This document shows positions 53,169 to 62,550 of a stretch of 64,000 nt of DNA, piece after piece. A model generated the notes under the pieces. It was not told the origin of the DNA. It ran no database searches and saw nothing but the letters and a program-made list of their open reading frames with translations. This DNA is from Kocuria tytonis. GTDB lineage: Bacteria; Actinomycetota; Actinomycetes; Actinomycetales; Micrococcaceae. The stretch lies in the NCBI RefSeq assembly GCF_003226895.2, contig NZ_PNJG02000005.1, forward strand, positions 1 to 64,000, given 5' to 3'. Every line of letters starts with the position of its first letter. Position 1 is the first letter of the stretch. Position numbers and translations under genes: made by a program.

Positions 53169-54572
53169 TCACTCCTGAAGGTCCGTGGCCCGCGGCCCCA
53201 CCACCGTGCGCACCACGGCGTCCGCGGACAGCTGCGCGGCGAGGTCCTGGACGTCCCGGGACGTGACCGCCCGGATGCGCCGCAGGGACTCGTCCACGTC
53301 CATGAAGATCCCGGTCTTCAGCTCCGCGGAGCCCAGCCGGGACATGCGTGATCCCGTGTCCTCGAGGGCGAGCACCGTGGCGCCGCTGAGCTGGCCCTCC
53401 ACCTTGGCGAGCTCCGCGGCCGCCATGCCGTCCTGCGCCAACCGGTCCAGCTCTTCCCGCATGAGTCCGCTCACCTGGTCCACGCGATCCGCGGTGCACC
53501 CGGCGTACATCCCGAAGAAGCCGGCGTCCGAGTAGGAGCCGGAGAAGGAGAACGTGGAGTACGCGAGACCCTTCTGCTCCCGGATGGTGTGGAAGAGCCG
53601 GGAGGACATGCCCCCGCCGAGCGCGGCGTTGAGCACCGTCATGGCGAACCGGCGGTCGTCACCGGACTGCAGCCCGGCACCGCCCACGACCACGTTCGCC
53701 TGCTCGACCGGTCGGTCGAAGGAGCGGGTCCCGGTCAGCGGCGTGAGAGGTGCGGGATCCGCCGGACGCCGTGCCCCGGCGTCCCCCGCCGCGTCCGGAT
53801 CCCATCCGGCGCGGGCCAGGGACTCGCGGACGAGCGTCACCACGTTCTCGTGGTCGAGCCCGCCGGCCACCGTGACCACGAGGTTCTCGGGACGGTACGC
53901 GCTGCGGTAGTGCCGCCACACCGCGTCACGCTCCACACCGCGGATCTCCTCCGGCGTCCCGGCGATCGGGCGTGCGAGTGCCAGCCCGTGGAACACCTGC
54001 GCGTTGAACTGCTCGAACGCGAAGTCGGTGGGGTCGTCCCGGTCCATGGCGATCTCCTCGAGGATCACGCCGCGCTCGCGGTCGAACTCCTCGGGGTCCA
54101 GCACGGCGCCCGTGAACATGTCCGCGAGGACGTCCACGGCCATGGGCAGCGCCTCCGAGAGCACGCGCGCGTGGTAGCACGTGTGCTCGTGGGAGGTGAA
54201 CGCATTGGACTCCCCGCCCACGCGGTCGAAGGCCTCCGCGATCTCCAGGGAGGAGCGGCGCGCGGTGCCCTTGAACAGCAGGTGTTCCAGGAAGTGGGTG
54301 GAGCCGAGCATGCCCGGCGCCTCGTCACGCGAGCCCAGGCTGACCCAGAAGCCCACGGAGACCGAGCGCTGGCCGGGCATCTTCTCCGTGAGCACCCGTG
54401 TGCCGCACGGCAGGACGGTGCGCATCACCACGGCGCCGTCGGCGTCGTCGTGGACCACGTGGGTGAAGCCCGCGGCGGTGTCCGCGGCCGGATACGCCCG
54501 AAGGCGGGCGTCCGCGCCGGAGCCGTGCTCCGCGGGACCGCCCGCCTCCAGGGGAAGGTGAACACCTGTCAT
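53169..54572 (-). CDS. M16-family zinc protease (PepR-like)
   Basis: Zinc metallopeptidase of 467 residues with the inverted zinc motif HFLEH at 93-97 and the third ligand region RGVILEEIAMDRDDP. An inactive-type C-terminal half (PVEQANVVVGGAGL) follows, as in single-chain mitochondrial-processing-like enzymes. ATG start. It follows pnp by 20 nt, the usual actinobacterial pnp-pepR arrangement. The substrate is unknown. Confidence 0.9.
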   Translation of the reverse strand: MTGVHLPLEAGGPAEHGSGADARLRAYPAADTAAGFTHVVHDDADGAVVMRTVLPCGTRVLTEKMPGQRSVSVGFWVSLGSRDEAPGMLGSTHFLEHLLFKGTARRSSLEIAEAFDRVGGESNAFTSHEHTCYHARVLSEALPMAVDVLADMFTGAVLDPEEFDRERGVILEEIAMDRDDPTDFAFEQFNAQVFHGLALARPIAGTPEEIRGVERDAVWRHYRSAYRPENLVVTVAGGLDHENVVTLVRESLARAGWDPDAAGDAGARRPADPAPLTPLTGTRSFDRPVEQANVVVGGAGLQSGDDRRFAMTVLNAALGGGMSSRLFHTIREQKGLAYSTFSFSGSYSDAGFFGMYAGCTADRVDQVSGLMREELDRLAQDGMAAAELAKVEGQLSGATVLALEDTGSRMSRLGSAELKTGIFMDVDESLRRIRAVTSRDVQDLAAQLSADAVVRTVVGPRATDLQE

Positions 54573-54592
54573 CGAAGACCGAAGACCTCTGC

Positions 54593-56848
54593 TCAGTTCT
54601 CGTCGTCGGACTGGGACGGTGTGGCGGACTCGGCCACGACGGGCGCGAGCGACAGCTTGCCGCGGTCGTCCACCTTGGTGATCTCCACCTGGACCGTCTG
54701 GCCCACGGACAGGACGTCGTCCACCTCGTTGACGCGCTTGTCGTCGTTCAGCTTGCGCATCTCGGAGATGTGGAGCAGCCCGTCCTTGCCCGGGGTCAGG
54801 GACACGAACGCACCGAACGTGGTGGTCTTCACCACGGTGCCCAGGTAGCGCTCGCCCACCTCGGGGACCTGCGGGTTCGCGATCGCGTTGATCGCGGAGC
54901 GCGCGGCCTCGGCGGAGGGGCCGTCGGTGGCGCCGATGTACACGGTGCCGTCGTCCTCGATGGAGATGTCCGTGCCGGTGTCCTCCTGGATCTGGTTGAT
55001 CATCTTGCCCTTGGGGCCGATGACCTCGCCGATCTTGGAGACGGGGACGTTCACCGAGATCACGCGCGGGGCGAACTCGCTCATCTCGTCCGGGGCGTCG
55101 ATCGCGGAGGTCAGCACGTCCAGGATGTAGAGCCGGGCCTCACGGGCCTGGGTCAGCGCGGACGCGAGCACCGAGGCGGGGATACCGTCCAGCTTGGTGT
55201 CCAGCTGGATGGCGGTCACGAACTCGGAGGTGCCGGCCACCTTGAAGTCCATGTCGCCGAGGGCGTCCTCGGCGCCGAGGATGTCGGTCAGGGCCGCGTA
55301 CTGGACCTCGCCGTCCACGGTGTCCGAGACCAGGCCCATGGCGATGCCCGCGACCGGCGCGCGCAGCGGCACACCGGCGTTGTACAGCGACAGCGTGGAC
55401 GCGCACACGGAGCCCATGGACGTGGAGCCGTTGGAGCCCAGCGCCTCGGAGACCTGGCGGATGGCGTAGGGGAACTCCTCGCGCGAGGGCAGCACGGGGG
55501 TGATCGCACGCTCGGCGAGGGCGCCGTGGCCGATCTCGCGGCGCTTGGGCGAACCCACCCGGCCGGTCTCACCCGTGGAGTACGGCGGGAAGTTGTAGTG
55601 GTGGATGTAGCGCTTGTGCTTCACCGGGGACAGCGAGTCGATCTGCTGCTCCAGCTTGAGCATGTTCAGCGTGGTGACGCCCATGATCTGGGTCTCGCCG
55701 CGCTCGAACAGCGCGGAGCCGTGCACGCGCGGGAGCACGTCCACCTCGGCGCTGAGCTGACGGATGTCCGTGAGCCCGCGGCCGTCGATGCGCACCTTGT
55801 CCTTGAGGATGCGCTGGCGCACGGTCTGCTTGGTCAGGGCCTGGTAGGCGCCGTTGACCTCGTCCGCACGGCCCTCGAAGGGCTTGCCCTCACCGGTGAG
55901 CTCGGCCAGCGTGGACTGGTGCAGCTCGTCCGTGGCGGCCTCGCGCTCCTGCTTGCCGGCGATCGAGTAGACCTGGGCCATGCGCTCGCCCGCGAACTCC
56001 TCGACGGCCTGGGCGGCGTCGTCACCGAACCCGCCGAAGCGGGGCAGCTCCAGCTCGGGCTTGCGGTTGCGCGCCGCGAGATCCGCCTGGGCGTCGCACA
56101 GGGCCTTGATGAACGGCTTGGAGGCCTCGAGGCCCTCGGCCACGAGCTCCTCGGAGGGGGCGACGGCGCCCTGGCCCTTGATGAGCTCCCACGCGTTGTC
56201 GGTGGCCTCGGCCTCGACCATCATGATGGCGACGTCCTGGCCGCCGTCCTTGGTGCTCACCACGCGCCCGGCCACGGCCATGTCGAACACGGCGTTCTCG
56301 AGCTGGGAGTGCTTGGGGAAGGCGATCCACTGGTGGCCGCCGTCCTCCTGCGCCATGAGCGCCATGCGCACGCCGCCCACGGGGCCCTGGAAGGGCATCC
56401 CGGACAGGGTGGTGGACATGGACGCGGCGTTGATGGCCACGGTGTTGTAGATCTCGTCCGGCGCGATGGACATGACGGTGACGACCACCTGCACCTCGTT
56501 GCGCAGGCCCTTGCCGAACGCGGGGCGCAGCGGGCGGTCGATCAGGCGGCACGTGAGGATCGCGTCCGTGGAGGGGCGGCCCTCGCGGCGGAAGAACGAG
56601 CCCGGGATGCGGCCCGCGGCGTACATGCGCTCCTCGACGTCCACCGTCAGGGGGAAGAAGTCGAAGCCCTCGCGGGGGTGCTTGCCCACGGCCGTGGCCG
56701 AGAGCATCGAGGTCTCCTCGTCGATGTAGACCATGGCCGCGCCCGCGGCCTGACGGGCGAGCCGCCCGGTTTCGAAGCGCACGACGCGCTTTCCGTAGGA
56801 GCCGTTGTCGATGACGGCTTCTGCACTCTGGATCTCGGGACCCTCCAC
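54593..56848 (-). CDS. pnp: Polyribonucleotide nucleotidyltransferase (PNPase)
   Basis: Phosphorolytic 3'-5' exoribonuclease of the RNA degradosome, also able to add tails. The 751-residue protein has two RNase PH domains ([36 protein letters not shown]), a KH domain ([17 protein letters not shown], ~600-660) and an S1 domain to about 735. GTG start preceded by GAGGTGA. The gap to rpsO holds strong hairpins. Confidence 0.96.
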   Translation of the reverse strand: MEGPEIQSAEAVIDNGSYGKRVVRFETGRLARQAAGAAMVYIDEETSMLSATAVGKHPREGFDFFPLTVDVEERMYAAGRIPGSFFRREGRPSTDAILTCRLIDRPLRPAFGKGLRNEVQVVVTVMSIAPDEIYNTVAINAASMSTTLSGMPFQGPVGGVRMALMAQEDGGHQWIAFPKHSQLENAVFDMAVAGRVVSTKDGGQDVAIMMVEAEATDNAWELIKGQGAVAPSEELVAEGLEASKPFIKALCDAQADLAARNRKPELELPRFGGFGDDAAQAVEEFAGERMAQVYSIAGKQEREAATDELHQSTLAELTGEGKPFEGRADEVNGAYQALTKQTVRQRILKDKVRIDGRGLTDIRQLSAEVDVLPRVHGSALFERGETQIMGVTTLNMLKLEQQIDSLSPVKHKRYIHHYNFPPYSTGETGRVGSPKRREIGHGALAERAITPVLPSREEFPYAIRQVSEALGSNGSTSMGSVCASTLSLYNAGVPLRAPVAGIAMGLVSDTVDGEVQYAALTDILGAEDALGDMDFKVAGTSEFVTAIQLDTKLDGIPASVLASALTQAREARLYILDVLTSAIDAPDEMSEFAPRVISVNVPVSKIGEVIGPKGKMINQIQEDTGTDISIEDDGTVYIGATDGPSAEAARSAINAIANPQVPEVGERYLGTVVKTTTFGAFVSLTPGKDGLLHISEMRKLNDDKRVNEVDDVLSVGQTVQVEITKVDDRGKLSLAPVVAESATPSQSDDEN

Positions 56849-57029
56849 GGGTCACCTCCGTTTCTCGGTGGTGCGCAACCCGCGCGACACACCGGTCTTC
56901 GATCGAGGCGCTCGCACCGCTCGGGCGTTGCGAAGGCCACTGTCGAGGACCGCGACATGCGGCGGGGCTGCACAGCTGCGTGTTGTCTCTGGCTGTGCGG
57001 GCGGGGCGGCGGATCTGCCGTCCCCCCGT

Positions 57030-57120
57030 GGGCCCGCGGTGGAGCGGGCCCGGGCGGTGCTCGTCACGAGCAGCGCCGGGTGTGGTGGTTCCCCGCGATC
57101 CGCGCGGGGCGCGGGGAACC
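57030..57120 (-). terminator. Hairpins in the rpsO-pnp gap
   Basis: Just after rpsO, GGTTCCCCGCG (57087-57097) pairs with CGCGGGGAACC (57110-57120), an 11-bp stem. Further on GGGCCCGC (57030-57037) pairs with GCGGGCCC (57044-57051). The first is the likely rpsO terminator. In Streptomyces and enterics such rpsO-pnp hairpins are RNase III targets for pnp autoregulation, a plausible role here. The rest of 56849-57029 shows nothing I recognise. Confidence 0.55.
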
Positions 57121-57133
57121 TCCGGGACTCACA

Positions 57134-57403
57134 TCACTTGCGCAGGCCGAGACGCTCGATGAGCGCGCGGTAGCGGGCGATGTCGGTGCGACGCAGGTAG
57201 TCAAGCATGCGACGACGGCGTCCCACCAGGGCCATCAGGCCGCGGCGGGTGTGGTGGTCGTGCTTGTGCATCTTCAGGTGCTCGGTCAGATCGGAGATCC
57301 GACGAGACAGAACGGCGATCTGCACCTCGGGCGAACCGGTGTCGCCCTCGTGCGTCGCGTACTCGGTGATGATCTGGTTCTTGATCGCGGCATCCAGTGC
57401 CAT
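57134..57403 (-). CDS. rpsO: 30S ribosomal protein S15
   Basis: Primary 16S-binding protein of the small subunit, 89 residues, with the signature [18 protein letters not shown] and LLDYL-type [13 protein letters not shown] preceded by GAGGAG. A TAGGAT -10 lies about 110 nt upstream (57515-57520). Confidence 0.97.
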   Translation of the reverse strand: MALDAAIKNQIITEYATHEGDTGSPEVQIAVLSRRISDLTEHLKMHKHDHHTRRGLMALVGRRRRMLDYLRRTDIARYRALIERLGLRK

Positions 57404-57581
57404 GGGTAACTCCTCGAGTCAGTACCGTGACCGCCCGGTGCGCGAGATTCCCGCCCGGGGTCCGGGGCTGGCCCCGGGGCCCGACCACCACGGACCGCAG
57501 TCAGACCATCGACCATCCTAGCGGATGGCGTCCACGAGCACCGCACCGGCGCGGTCACGGGCGCCCGTGCGAACTGGGAGA

Positions 57582-57704
57582 ATGGACCCCGTGAAGACGA
57601 CGAACACCGAATCCTCCCCTCAGGACCCCCGCTTCCCGGCGGGGCGGACGACCGCCCGCGGCCCCCTCGCCGGCCCCGCCCACGGATCGGAGCTCGCCCG
57701 ATGA
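57582..57704 (+). CDS. 40-codon ORF overlapping the nucleosidase start
   Basis: Reads MDPVKTTNTESSPQDPRF followed by an Arg/Gly/Pro-rich tail ending HGSELAR; its TGA overlaps the next gene's ATG as ATGA. GC-rich third positions match real genes. The true start may be the GTG at 57591, 7 nt after a -10-like GAGAAT (57578-57583). No known domain. It may be a small protein or a leader ORF coupling translation into the nucleosidase. Confidence 0.4.
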   Translation: MDPVKTTNTESSPQDPRFPAGRTTARGPLAGPAHGSELAR

Positions 57705-58447
57705 CCGCCGACGCCGCCCTGTTCGCCGCATGCGTGGGCGCACCCGCCGTGGTGGTCGCCATGCCCGCGGAGGCGCAGCCGTTCCTGGAGCTCGCATCCG
57801 AGGTCGGCACGGTGCCGCAGCCCGTGGGCGGTGCGCAGCTGTCCGCACTGGTCCTGGACGGCTCGCCCGTGCTGCTGGTGCGCACGGGGATCGGACTGGT
57901 CAACGCGGCGTCGGCCGTGACCGCCGCGCTGGAGCGCTTCGAGCCGAGCGCGGTCGTCTCCGCGGGATCGTGCGGCGGCCTGCGCTCGGACGTCAACGTG
58001 GGCGACCTCGTGGTGGGAACCGAGTTCCGGTACACGGACGCGGACGCCACGGCCTTCGGCTACGCCCCCGGCCAGGTGCCCGGCATGCCCGAGGCGTACC
58101 GCGCGTCCACCGAGCTCGTGGCGGCGGCCGCCTCGCTCGCGGCCCGTCAGGGACACGCCCTGTGGCGCGGGACCATGCTCTCGGGCGGCTCGTTCGTCAC
58201 GGCGGAGAACGTGGGGGCCACCCGCGAGCTCTTCCCCGAGGCGCTGAGCACGGACATGGAGAGCACCGCACTGGCGCAGGTGTGCCACAGCCACGGGCGG
58301 CCCTTCCTGGCCCTGCGCAGCATCTCGGACCTGTGCGGCCCGGCCGCGGACCAGCAGTTCCACATGGAGCTGGACGTCGTGGCCCGCATCAGCGCCACGG
58401 CGGTGGCCGAGGTGCTGCGCGGACTCCCCCGGTCCGCCGGGGTGTGA
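57701..58447 (+). CDS. mtnN: 5'-methylthioadenosine/S-adenosylhomocysteine nucleosidase
   Basis: Cleaves adenine from MTA and SAH, clearing by-products of SAM-using enzymes. The 248-residue phosphorylase-fold protein has RTGIGLVNAA, SAGSCGGLRSDVNVGDLVVG, STDMESTALAQVC and SISDLCGPAA with the catalytic Asp. Its ATG overlaps the 40-codon ORF. The long loop VPGMPEAYRA suggests an actinobacterial variant; the adenine salvaged would feed apt. Confidence 0.88.
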   Translation: MTADAALFAACVGAPAVVVAMPAEAQPFLELASEVGTVPQPVGGAQLSALVLDGSPVLLVRTGIGLVNAASAVTAALERFEPSAVVSAGSCGGLRSDVNVGDLVVGTEFRYTDADATAFGYAPGQVPGMPEAYRASTELVAAAASLAARQGHALWRGTMLSGGSFVTAENVGATRELFPEALSTDMESTALAQVCHSHGRPFLALRSISDLCGPAADQQFHMELDVVARISATAVAEVLRGLPRSAGV

Positions 58448-58526
58448 GCACGCCCGTCCGGGGGATACTGTCGCGGGAAGAACCCCAGCGACCAGCCATC
58501 GACACGTCGAGGAGAACGAGGAACCC

Positions 58527-59399
58527 ATGAGCGACGACAAGACCAAGGACCTGCGGGACACCGCGCCGGACGTCACCCGGCACGTCCTGCGGGACGGCCA
58601 CGAGATCCCCCAGCTCGGTCTCGGCACCTATCCCATGGACGACGCCGAGGCCGAGGCCATCGTCCCCGAGGCCGTGTGGCGGGGCTACCGGCTGATCGAC
58701 ACCGCCGTGAACTACGGCAACGAACGCGGGGTGGGCGAGGGTCTGCGCCACTGCGACATCCCCCGCGAGGACCTCTTCCTCACCTCCAAGATCCCGGGAC
58801 GCGACCACGGGACCGGTTCCGTGCGCCCCTCCCTGGAGGGCACCCTGCAGCGGCTGGGCACGGACTACCTGGACCTCTACCTGATCCACTGGCCCAATCC
58901 CGGGACCGACCGGTACGTGCAGACGTGGCGGGAGCTGATGACCGCGCGGGACGAGGGTCTGGTCCGCTCCATCGGCGTCTCCAACTTCCTCCCCGAGCAC
59001 CTGCTGCGCCTGGAGCGGGAGACCGGGGAGATGCCCGTGCTGAACCAGGTGGAGCTGCACCCCCAGTACCAGCAGGAGACCCTGCGCGCGTTCCACGAGG
59101 AGCACAGGATCCTCACGCAGGCGTGGTCCCCCCTGGGGCGCAAGACGGACCTGCTGCGCAGCGAGTGGCTTGCGGAGATCGCCCGGAAGCAGGGCCGCAC
59201 CCCCGCGCAGGTGGTGCTGCGCTGGCACGTGCAGTCGGGCATCGTGCCCATTCCAAAGTCCTCCAGCACCGAGCGGCTGGCGGAGAACATCGACGTCTTC
59301 GAGTGGGAGCTCACGAACGAGCAGATGGAACGGCTGCGCATGATGCACACCGGGATCAGCGGCTCCGGGTTCGACCCCGCGGTCCACGAGGAGATGTGA
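58527..59399 (+). CDS. Aldo/keto reductase
   Basis: NADPH-dependent carbonyl reductase of 290 residues with the full AKR tetrad Asp58, Tyr63, Lys88 and His121 (IDTAVNYGNE, LTSKIPG, LYLIHWPNP) and the cofactor motif IPKSSSTERLAENIDVF. Closest in style to 2,5-diketo-gluconate reductases. ATG preceded by GAGGAA. A TACTGT (-10-like) lies about 60 nt upstream, so it is probably transcribed on its own. Physiological substrate unknown. Confidence 0.9.
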   Translation: MSDDKTKDLRDTAPDVTRHVLRDGHEIPQLGLGTYPMDDAEAEAIVPEAVWRGYRLIDTAVNYGNERGVGEGLRHCDIPREDLFLTSKIPGRDHGTGSVRPSLEGTLQRLGTDYLDLYLIHWPNPGTDRYVQTWRELMTARDEGLVRSIGVSNFLPEHLLRLERETGEMPVLNQVELHPQYQQETLRAFHEEHRILTQAWSPLGRKTDLLRSEWLAEIARKQGRTPAQVVLRWHVQSGIVPIPKSSSTERLAENIDVFEWELTNEQMERLRMMHTGISGSGFDPAVHEEM

Positions 59400-59402
59400 G
59401 AC

Positions 59403-59436
59403 GGAACCGGCCGCGGAGCGTTCCGCGGCCGGTTCC
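59403..59436. terminator. 15-bp bidirectional hairpin terminator
   Basis: Arms 59403-59417 and 59422-59436 are perfectly complementary with a 4-nt loop. It starts 3 nt after the aldo/keto reductase stop and faces the ribF end, so it can serve both convergent genes. No U-tract. Confidence 0.7.
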
Positions 59437-59464
59437 TCCCCGGGGCGGTGTCCCCCGCGCGTGC

Positions 59465-60478
59465 TCAGTCGGCGTCGGCCGAGTGCCTGCGGAGGATGTC
59501 GCGGGTGCGGTTGACGTCGTCGCGCATCTGCAGGATCAGGGACTCGATGCCGCGGTAGGTGACCATGCCGCGCAGCCGCTCCACGAACTCCACCACCACG
59601 GTCTGCCCGTACAGGTCGAAGGCCTCCACGGCCTCCTCCGGACGGTCGATCACGTGCGCCTCGACCTGCCGGGAGACGCCCTCGAACGTGGGGTTGGAGC
59701 CCACCGAGATGGCGGTGGGCCAGCGCGCACCCGCCTCGTCCACGAGCCACCCGGCGTACACCCCGTCCGCGGGGATGAACCCCGTGGCCTCCGGGGCCAG
59801 GTTGGCGGTGGGAAAACCGAGCCGGCGCCCGCGTGCCGCTCCGTGGACCACTTCACCGCGCATCCGGTGCGGGCGGCCGAGCAGCTGTGCGGCACCCTCG
59901 ATGTCCCCGGCCTCGAGGCACGAGCGGACCCACGTGGAGGAGCAGCGCCGCTCGGTGCGCCGACCTTCGGGGCGGGCGCCGGCGTCGTCGTCCGCGGCGG
60001 GGGTGCCGGGGACATCGTCCACGACCACCACGTCGAAGCCGTGCTCACGGCCCAGCTCGGTGATCGCGGCCAGGTCGCCCGAGTTGTTGCGTCCCAGCCG
60101 GACGTCCGAGCCGATCACCAGGGCCACCGCCCCGAGCGGACGCACAAGGTAGTCCACCACGAACTGCTCGGGGGTCAGCTCCGCGAACTCGAGGCTGTAC
60201 GGGAGCACGAGCACCGCGTCCACCCCGGTGTGCTCGAGGGCGTCCAGCTTGTCCTCGAGCCCCATGATGAGTCCCGGGTGGGACTCGGGCCGGTGCACGA
60301 GCGCGGGATGGGGGTCGAACGTGACCACCACGGAGTGCGCGGCGTACTCCCGAGCCGTGTTCAGCAGCCTGGTGAAGACCTCCTGATGACCGCGGTGGAC
60401 ACCGTCGAAGTTGCCGATGGTCACCACGGAGGGACCGAATCCCGGGGTGACCTCGTCCAGGCTTCTCCAACGAATCAC
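59465..60478 (-). CDS. ribF: Bifunctional riboflavin kinase/FAD synthetase
   Basis: Makes FMN and FAD from riboflavin. The 337-residue protein has an N-terminal FMN adenylyltransferase domain (TIGNFDGVHRGHQ, residues 20-32) and a C-terminal kinase domain (GRRLGFPTANLAPE, GVYAGWL). Oddly, the usual VGxNFRFG-type motif reads IGSDVRLGRNNSGD here. GTG start. Sits downstream of truB, as in most bacteria, with two membrane protein genes between. Confidence 0.93.
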   Translation of the reverse strand: MIRWRSLDEVTPGFGPSVVTIGNFDGVHRGHQEVFTRLLNTAREYAAHSVVVTFDPHPALVHRPESHPGLIMGLEDKLDALEHTGVDAVLVLPYSLEFAELTPEQFVVDYLVRPLGAVALVIGSDVRLGRNNSGDLAAITELGREHGFDVVVVDDVPGTPAADDDAGARPEGRRTERRCSSTWVRSCLEAGDIEGAAQLLGRPHRMRGEVVHGAARGRRLGFPTANLAPEATGFIPADGVYAGWLVDEAGARWPTAISVGSNPTFEGVSRQVEAHVIDRPEEAVEAFDLYGQTVVVEFVERLRGMVTYRGIESLILQMRDDVNRTRDILRRHSADAD

Positions 60479-60516
60479 GGTTCTCCTCGATGTGTTCTGG
60501 GGGTGTGGCGCAACGA

Positions 60517-60993
60517 CTAGAGCCTACCGCTCCGCCGGGAGGGCCGGGTGAGCCACAGCCACACGAGGCCCACGACGGGCAGGACCAGCGGGATGTAGCC
60601 GTAGCCGGCACCGAAGTCGGACCAGACGCTCGCCTTGGGGAACAACTGGGGCTCGAACACGCTGAGCAGACCCACCCCCAGCACACCCACCAGCTCCGCC
60701 GACACGGCGGCGGTGGCCACACGGTGCCACCCCGGCCCGGTCCGGGACAGCGCCACCGTGGCCACCACGTAGATCGCCGCGGAGAGTGTGGAGAGCAGGA
60801 TGGCCAGCGGGGCCAGGCTGAACTCCGTGGCCAGCTGGTAGAGGGAGCGCACCCCGGCGGAGAGGGAGAACACCCAGTACACGACGATCAGCACCCGGCC
60901 GAACCCGGTGCTCTTGCGGTCGGTGCGCCGCGGGGTGTTCGAGCGGCCGAAACGCTGCTGCAGGGTGCTGTGGGAGGACTCGCGGTCCATCAT
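60517..60993 (-). CDS. Unknown four-helix membrane protein
   Basis: Product of 158 residues: polar N-terminus (STLQQRFGRSNTPRRTDRKS), then four TM helices (about 33-50, 59-82, 90-112, 128-148) and a basic end (RPSRRSGRL). AAAGGACG precedes tandem ATG codons at 60993 and 60990. Between truB and ribF in actinobacteria, paired small membrane proteins of this kind recur, without known function. Confidence 0.7.
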   Translation of the reverse strand: MMDRESSHSTLQQRFGRSNTPRRTDRKSTGFGRVLIVVYWVFSLSAGVRSLYQLATEFSLAPLAILLSTLSAAIYVVATVALSRTGPGWHRVATAAVSAELVGVLGVGLLSVFEPQLFPKASVWSDFGAGYGYIPLVLPVVGLVWLWLTRPSRRSGRL

Positions 60994-61043
60994 CGTCCTT
61001 TCGTCGGCGGGGTGGCTCTCGGGCGGGCCGTCCCGGCGTGCGC

Positions 61044-61415
61044 TCACTGGTAGTACCAGATGTAGTTCATCCGGTACACCATCACGATCACCACGGGCCC
61101 TGCCGCCGCGAGGATGAGCGTGGACCAGCGGGAGCGCTCCACGAGGGACCACACGAACGTCCCGGCGGGGATCAGCAGCGCGGTGAGCAGGTAGCCCCAG
61201 TACTCGAGCACGCTGCCCGAGGCCGAGGGGCCGAGGATCGGCAGCAGCACCGAGCCCACGCAGTACGCCAGCAGGAACGCCTCGAGCACAAGCACCGAGC
61301 CCTGCGAGTAGTCGTCCGGGGCACGTCCGCGCAGCGCCTGCACCAGGCAGACCGCGCTCGAGATCACCCCCAGCACCACCGCGGCCCAGAACCATCCGTC
61401 GTATCCCCACAGCAT
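61044..61415 (-). CDS. Unknown four-helix membrane protein coupled to truB
   Basis: Product of 123 residues, mostly hydrophobic: TM helices near 7-27, 42-62, 72-92 and 98-116, ending MVYRMNYIWYYQ. Its ATG overlaps the truB stop as TGATG. With the next gene it forms a pair of small membrane proteins between truB and ribF. No family recognised. Confidence 0.7.
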   Translation of the reverse strand: MLWGYDGWFWAAVVLGVISSAVCLVQALRGRAPDDYSQGSVLVLEAFLLAYCVGSVLLPILGPSASGSVLEYWGYLLTALLIPAGTFVWSLVERSRWSTLILAAAGPVVIVMVYRMNYIWYYQ

Positions 61416-62545
61416 CACTCGTGCGCCCGCTCTTCCGCCGTCGTCTCTCGTGTCATGGATTCCTCGGGGGCCCCGCCGACGCCGCCCGCGGCCGCGAACC
61501 GCACGCCCGCCGTGATGCCGAGCACCGAGGTGGCGTACCGGGTGTCCGCACCGCCGCGGTTCGCCGCGAGGGCCACCAGGGTCCCGTCCGGGGCGAAGCA
61601 CGCGACCACGGTCTCGTCGCCGCCCCTGGCGGACGGCGCAGCACCCCCGGGGACGTCGCTCAGCGGGGTCGGGCCGATCCGCCGCCCGTGCGAGAGGTCC
61701 GTGGCCTCCGCCGCGTCCAGCTCGCGCACGGGGAACAGCAGCCGCGCCGCGTCCGCGATGCCCAGGGTGTCCACCGTACCGCCCGCCCGCACCCGCTCGG
61801 CGAGCTCATCGAGCGTGTGCGCGTGGTCCAGGGTGAAGGAGCCCACCCGGGTGCGCCGCAGCGCCGTGAGGTGGCCTCCCACCCCCAGCGCCTCGCCGAG
61901 GTCGCGGGCCAGAGCGCGGACGTAGGTCCCGGAGGAGCACGTCACGGTGGCGCTCACGTCGATGGACCGCACTGCCCCGGTGGCGTCCGGGGACTCCCCC
62001 GCGGCGGCCTCGGCGGGTGTGCGCCGGATCTCGTGCACCTCGAACCGCGATACCGTCACGGGGCGGGCGGCCAGCTGCACGTCCTCGCCGCTGCGCACCC
62101 GGGCGTAGGAGCGCTGCCCGTTCACCTTGATGGCGCTCACCGCGGAGGGGACCTGCTGGATCTCACCGGTGAGCTCCGCCACCGCGGCCATGATCCGCTC
62201 GTCCGTGATCCCGGCCAGTTCCTGCGGTGCCGCGGTCCGAGTGACGTCTCCCTCGGCGTCGTCGGTCACGGTGGCCGCACCCAGACGGATCTCGGCCTCG
62301 TAGGTCTTGTCCGTTCCGGTCACCCAGGTCAGCAGCTTGGTGGCCTTCTCCACCCCGATCACGAGCACGCCCGACGCCGCCGGGTCCAGCGTGCCCGCGT
62401 GGCCCACCTTGCGGGTGCCCGCGAGACGGCGCATGCGCGCCACGACGTCGTGCGAGGTCCACCCAAGGGGCTTGTCCACGACGACGAGCCCGGCCACCCT
62501 CGGCAGGGAGGGGGCCGGGCTCGGGACGTCGTCTCGTGGGCTCAC
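61415..62545 (-). CDS. truB: tRNA pseudouridine-55 synthase
   Basis: Makes pseudouridine 55 in the T-loop of tRNAs. The 376-residue product has catalytic Asp54 in GHAGTLDPAASG and the KTYEAEIRLG and SGTYVRALARDLG motifs. A C-terminal part of about 90 residues (from DLSHGRRIG) includes a PUA-like fold and a disordered tail longer than in E. coli. GTG start 5 nt after rbfA. Confidence 0.95.
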   Translation of the reverse strand: MSPRDDVPSPAPSLPRVAGLVVVDKPLGWTSHDVVARMRRLAGTRKVGHAGTLDPAASGVLVIGVEKATKLLTWVTGTDKTYEAEIRLGAATVTDDAEGDVTRTAAPQELAGITDERIMAAVAELTGEIQQVPSAVSAIKVNGQRSYARVRSGEDVQLAARPVTVSRFEVHEIRRTPAEAAAGESPDATGAVRSIDVSATVTCSSGTYVRALARDLGEALGVGGHLTALRRTRVGSFTLDHAHTLDELAERVRAGGTVDTLGIADAARLLFPVRELDAAEATDLSHGRRIGPTPLSDVPGGAAPSARGGDETVVACFAPDGTLVALAANRGGADTRYATSVLGITAGVRFAAAGGVGGAPEESMTRETTAEERAHE

Positions 62546-62550
62546 CGAAC

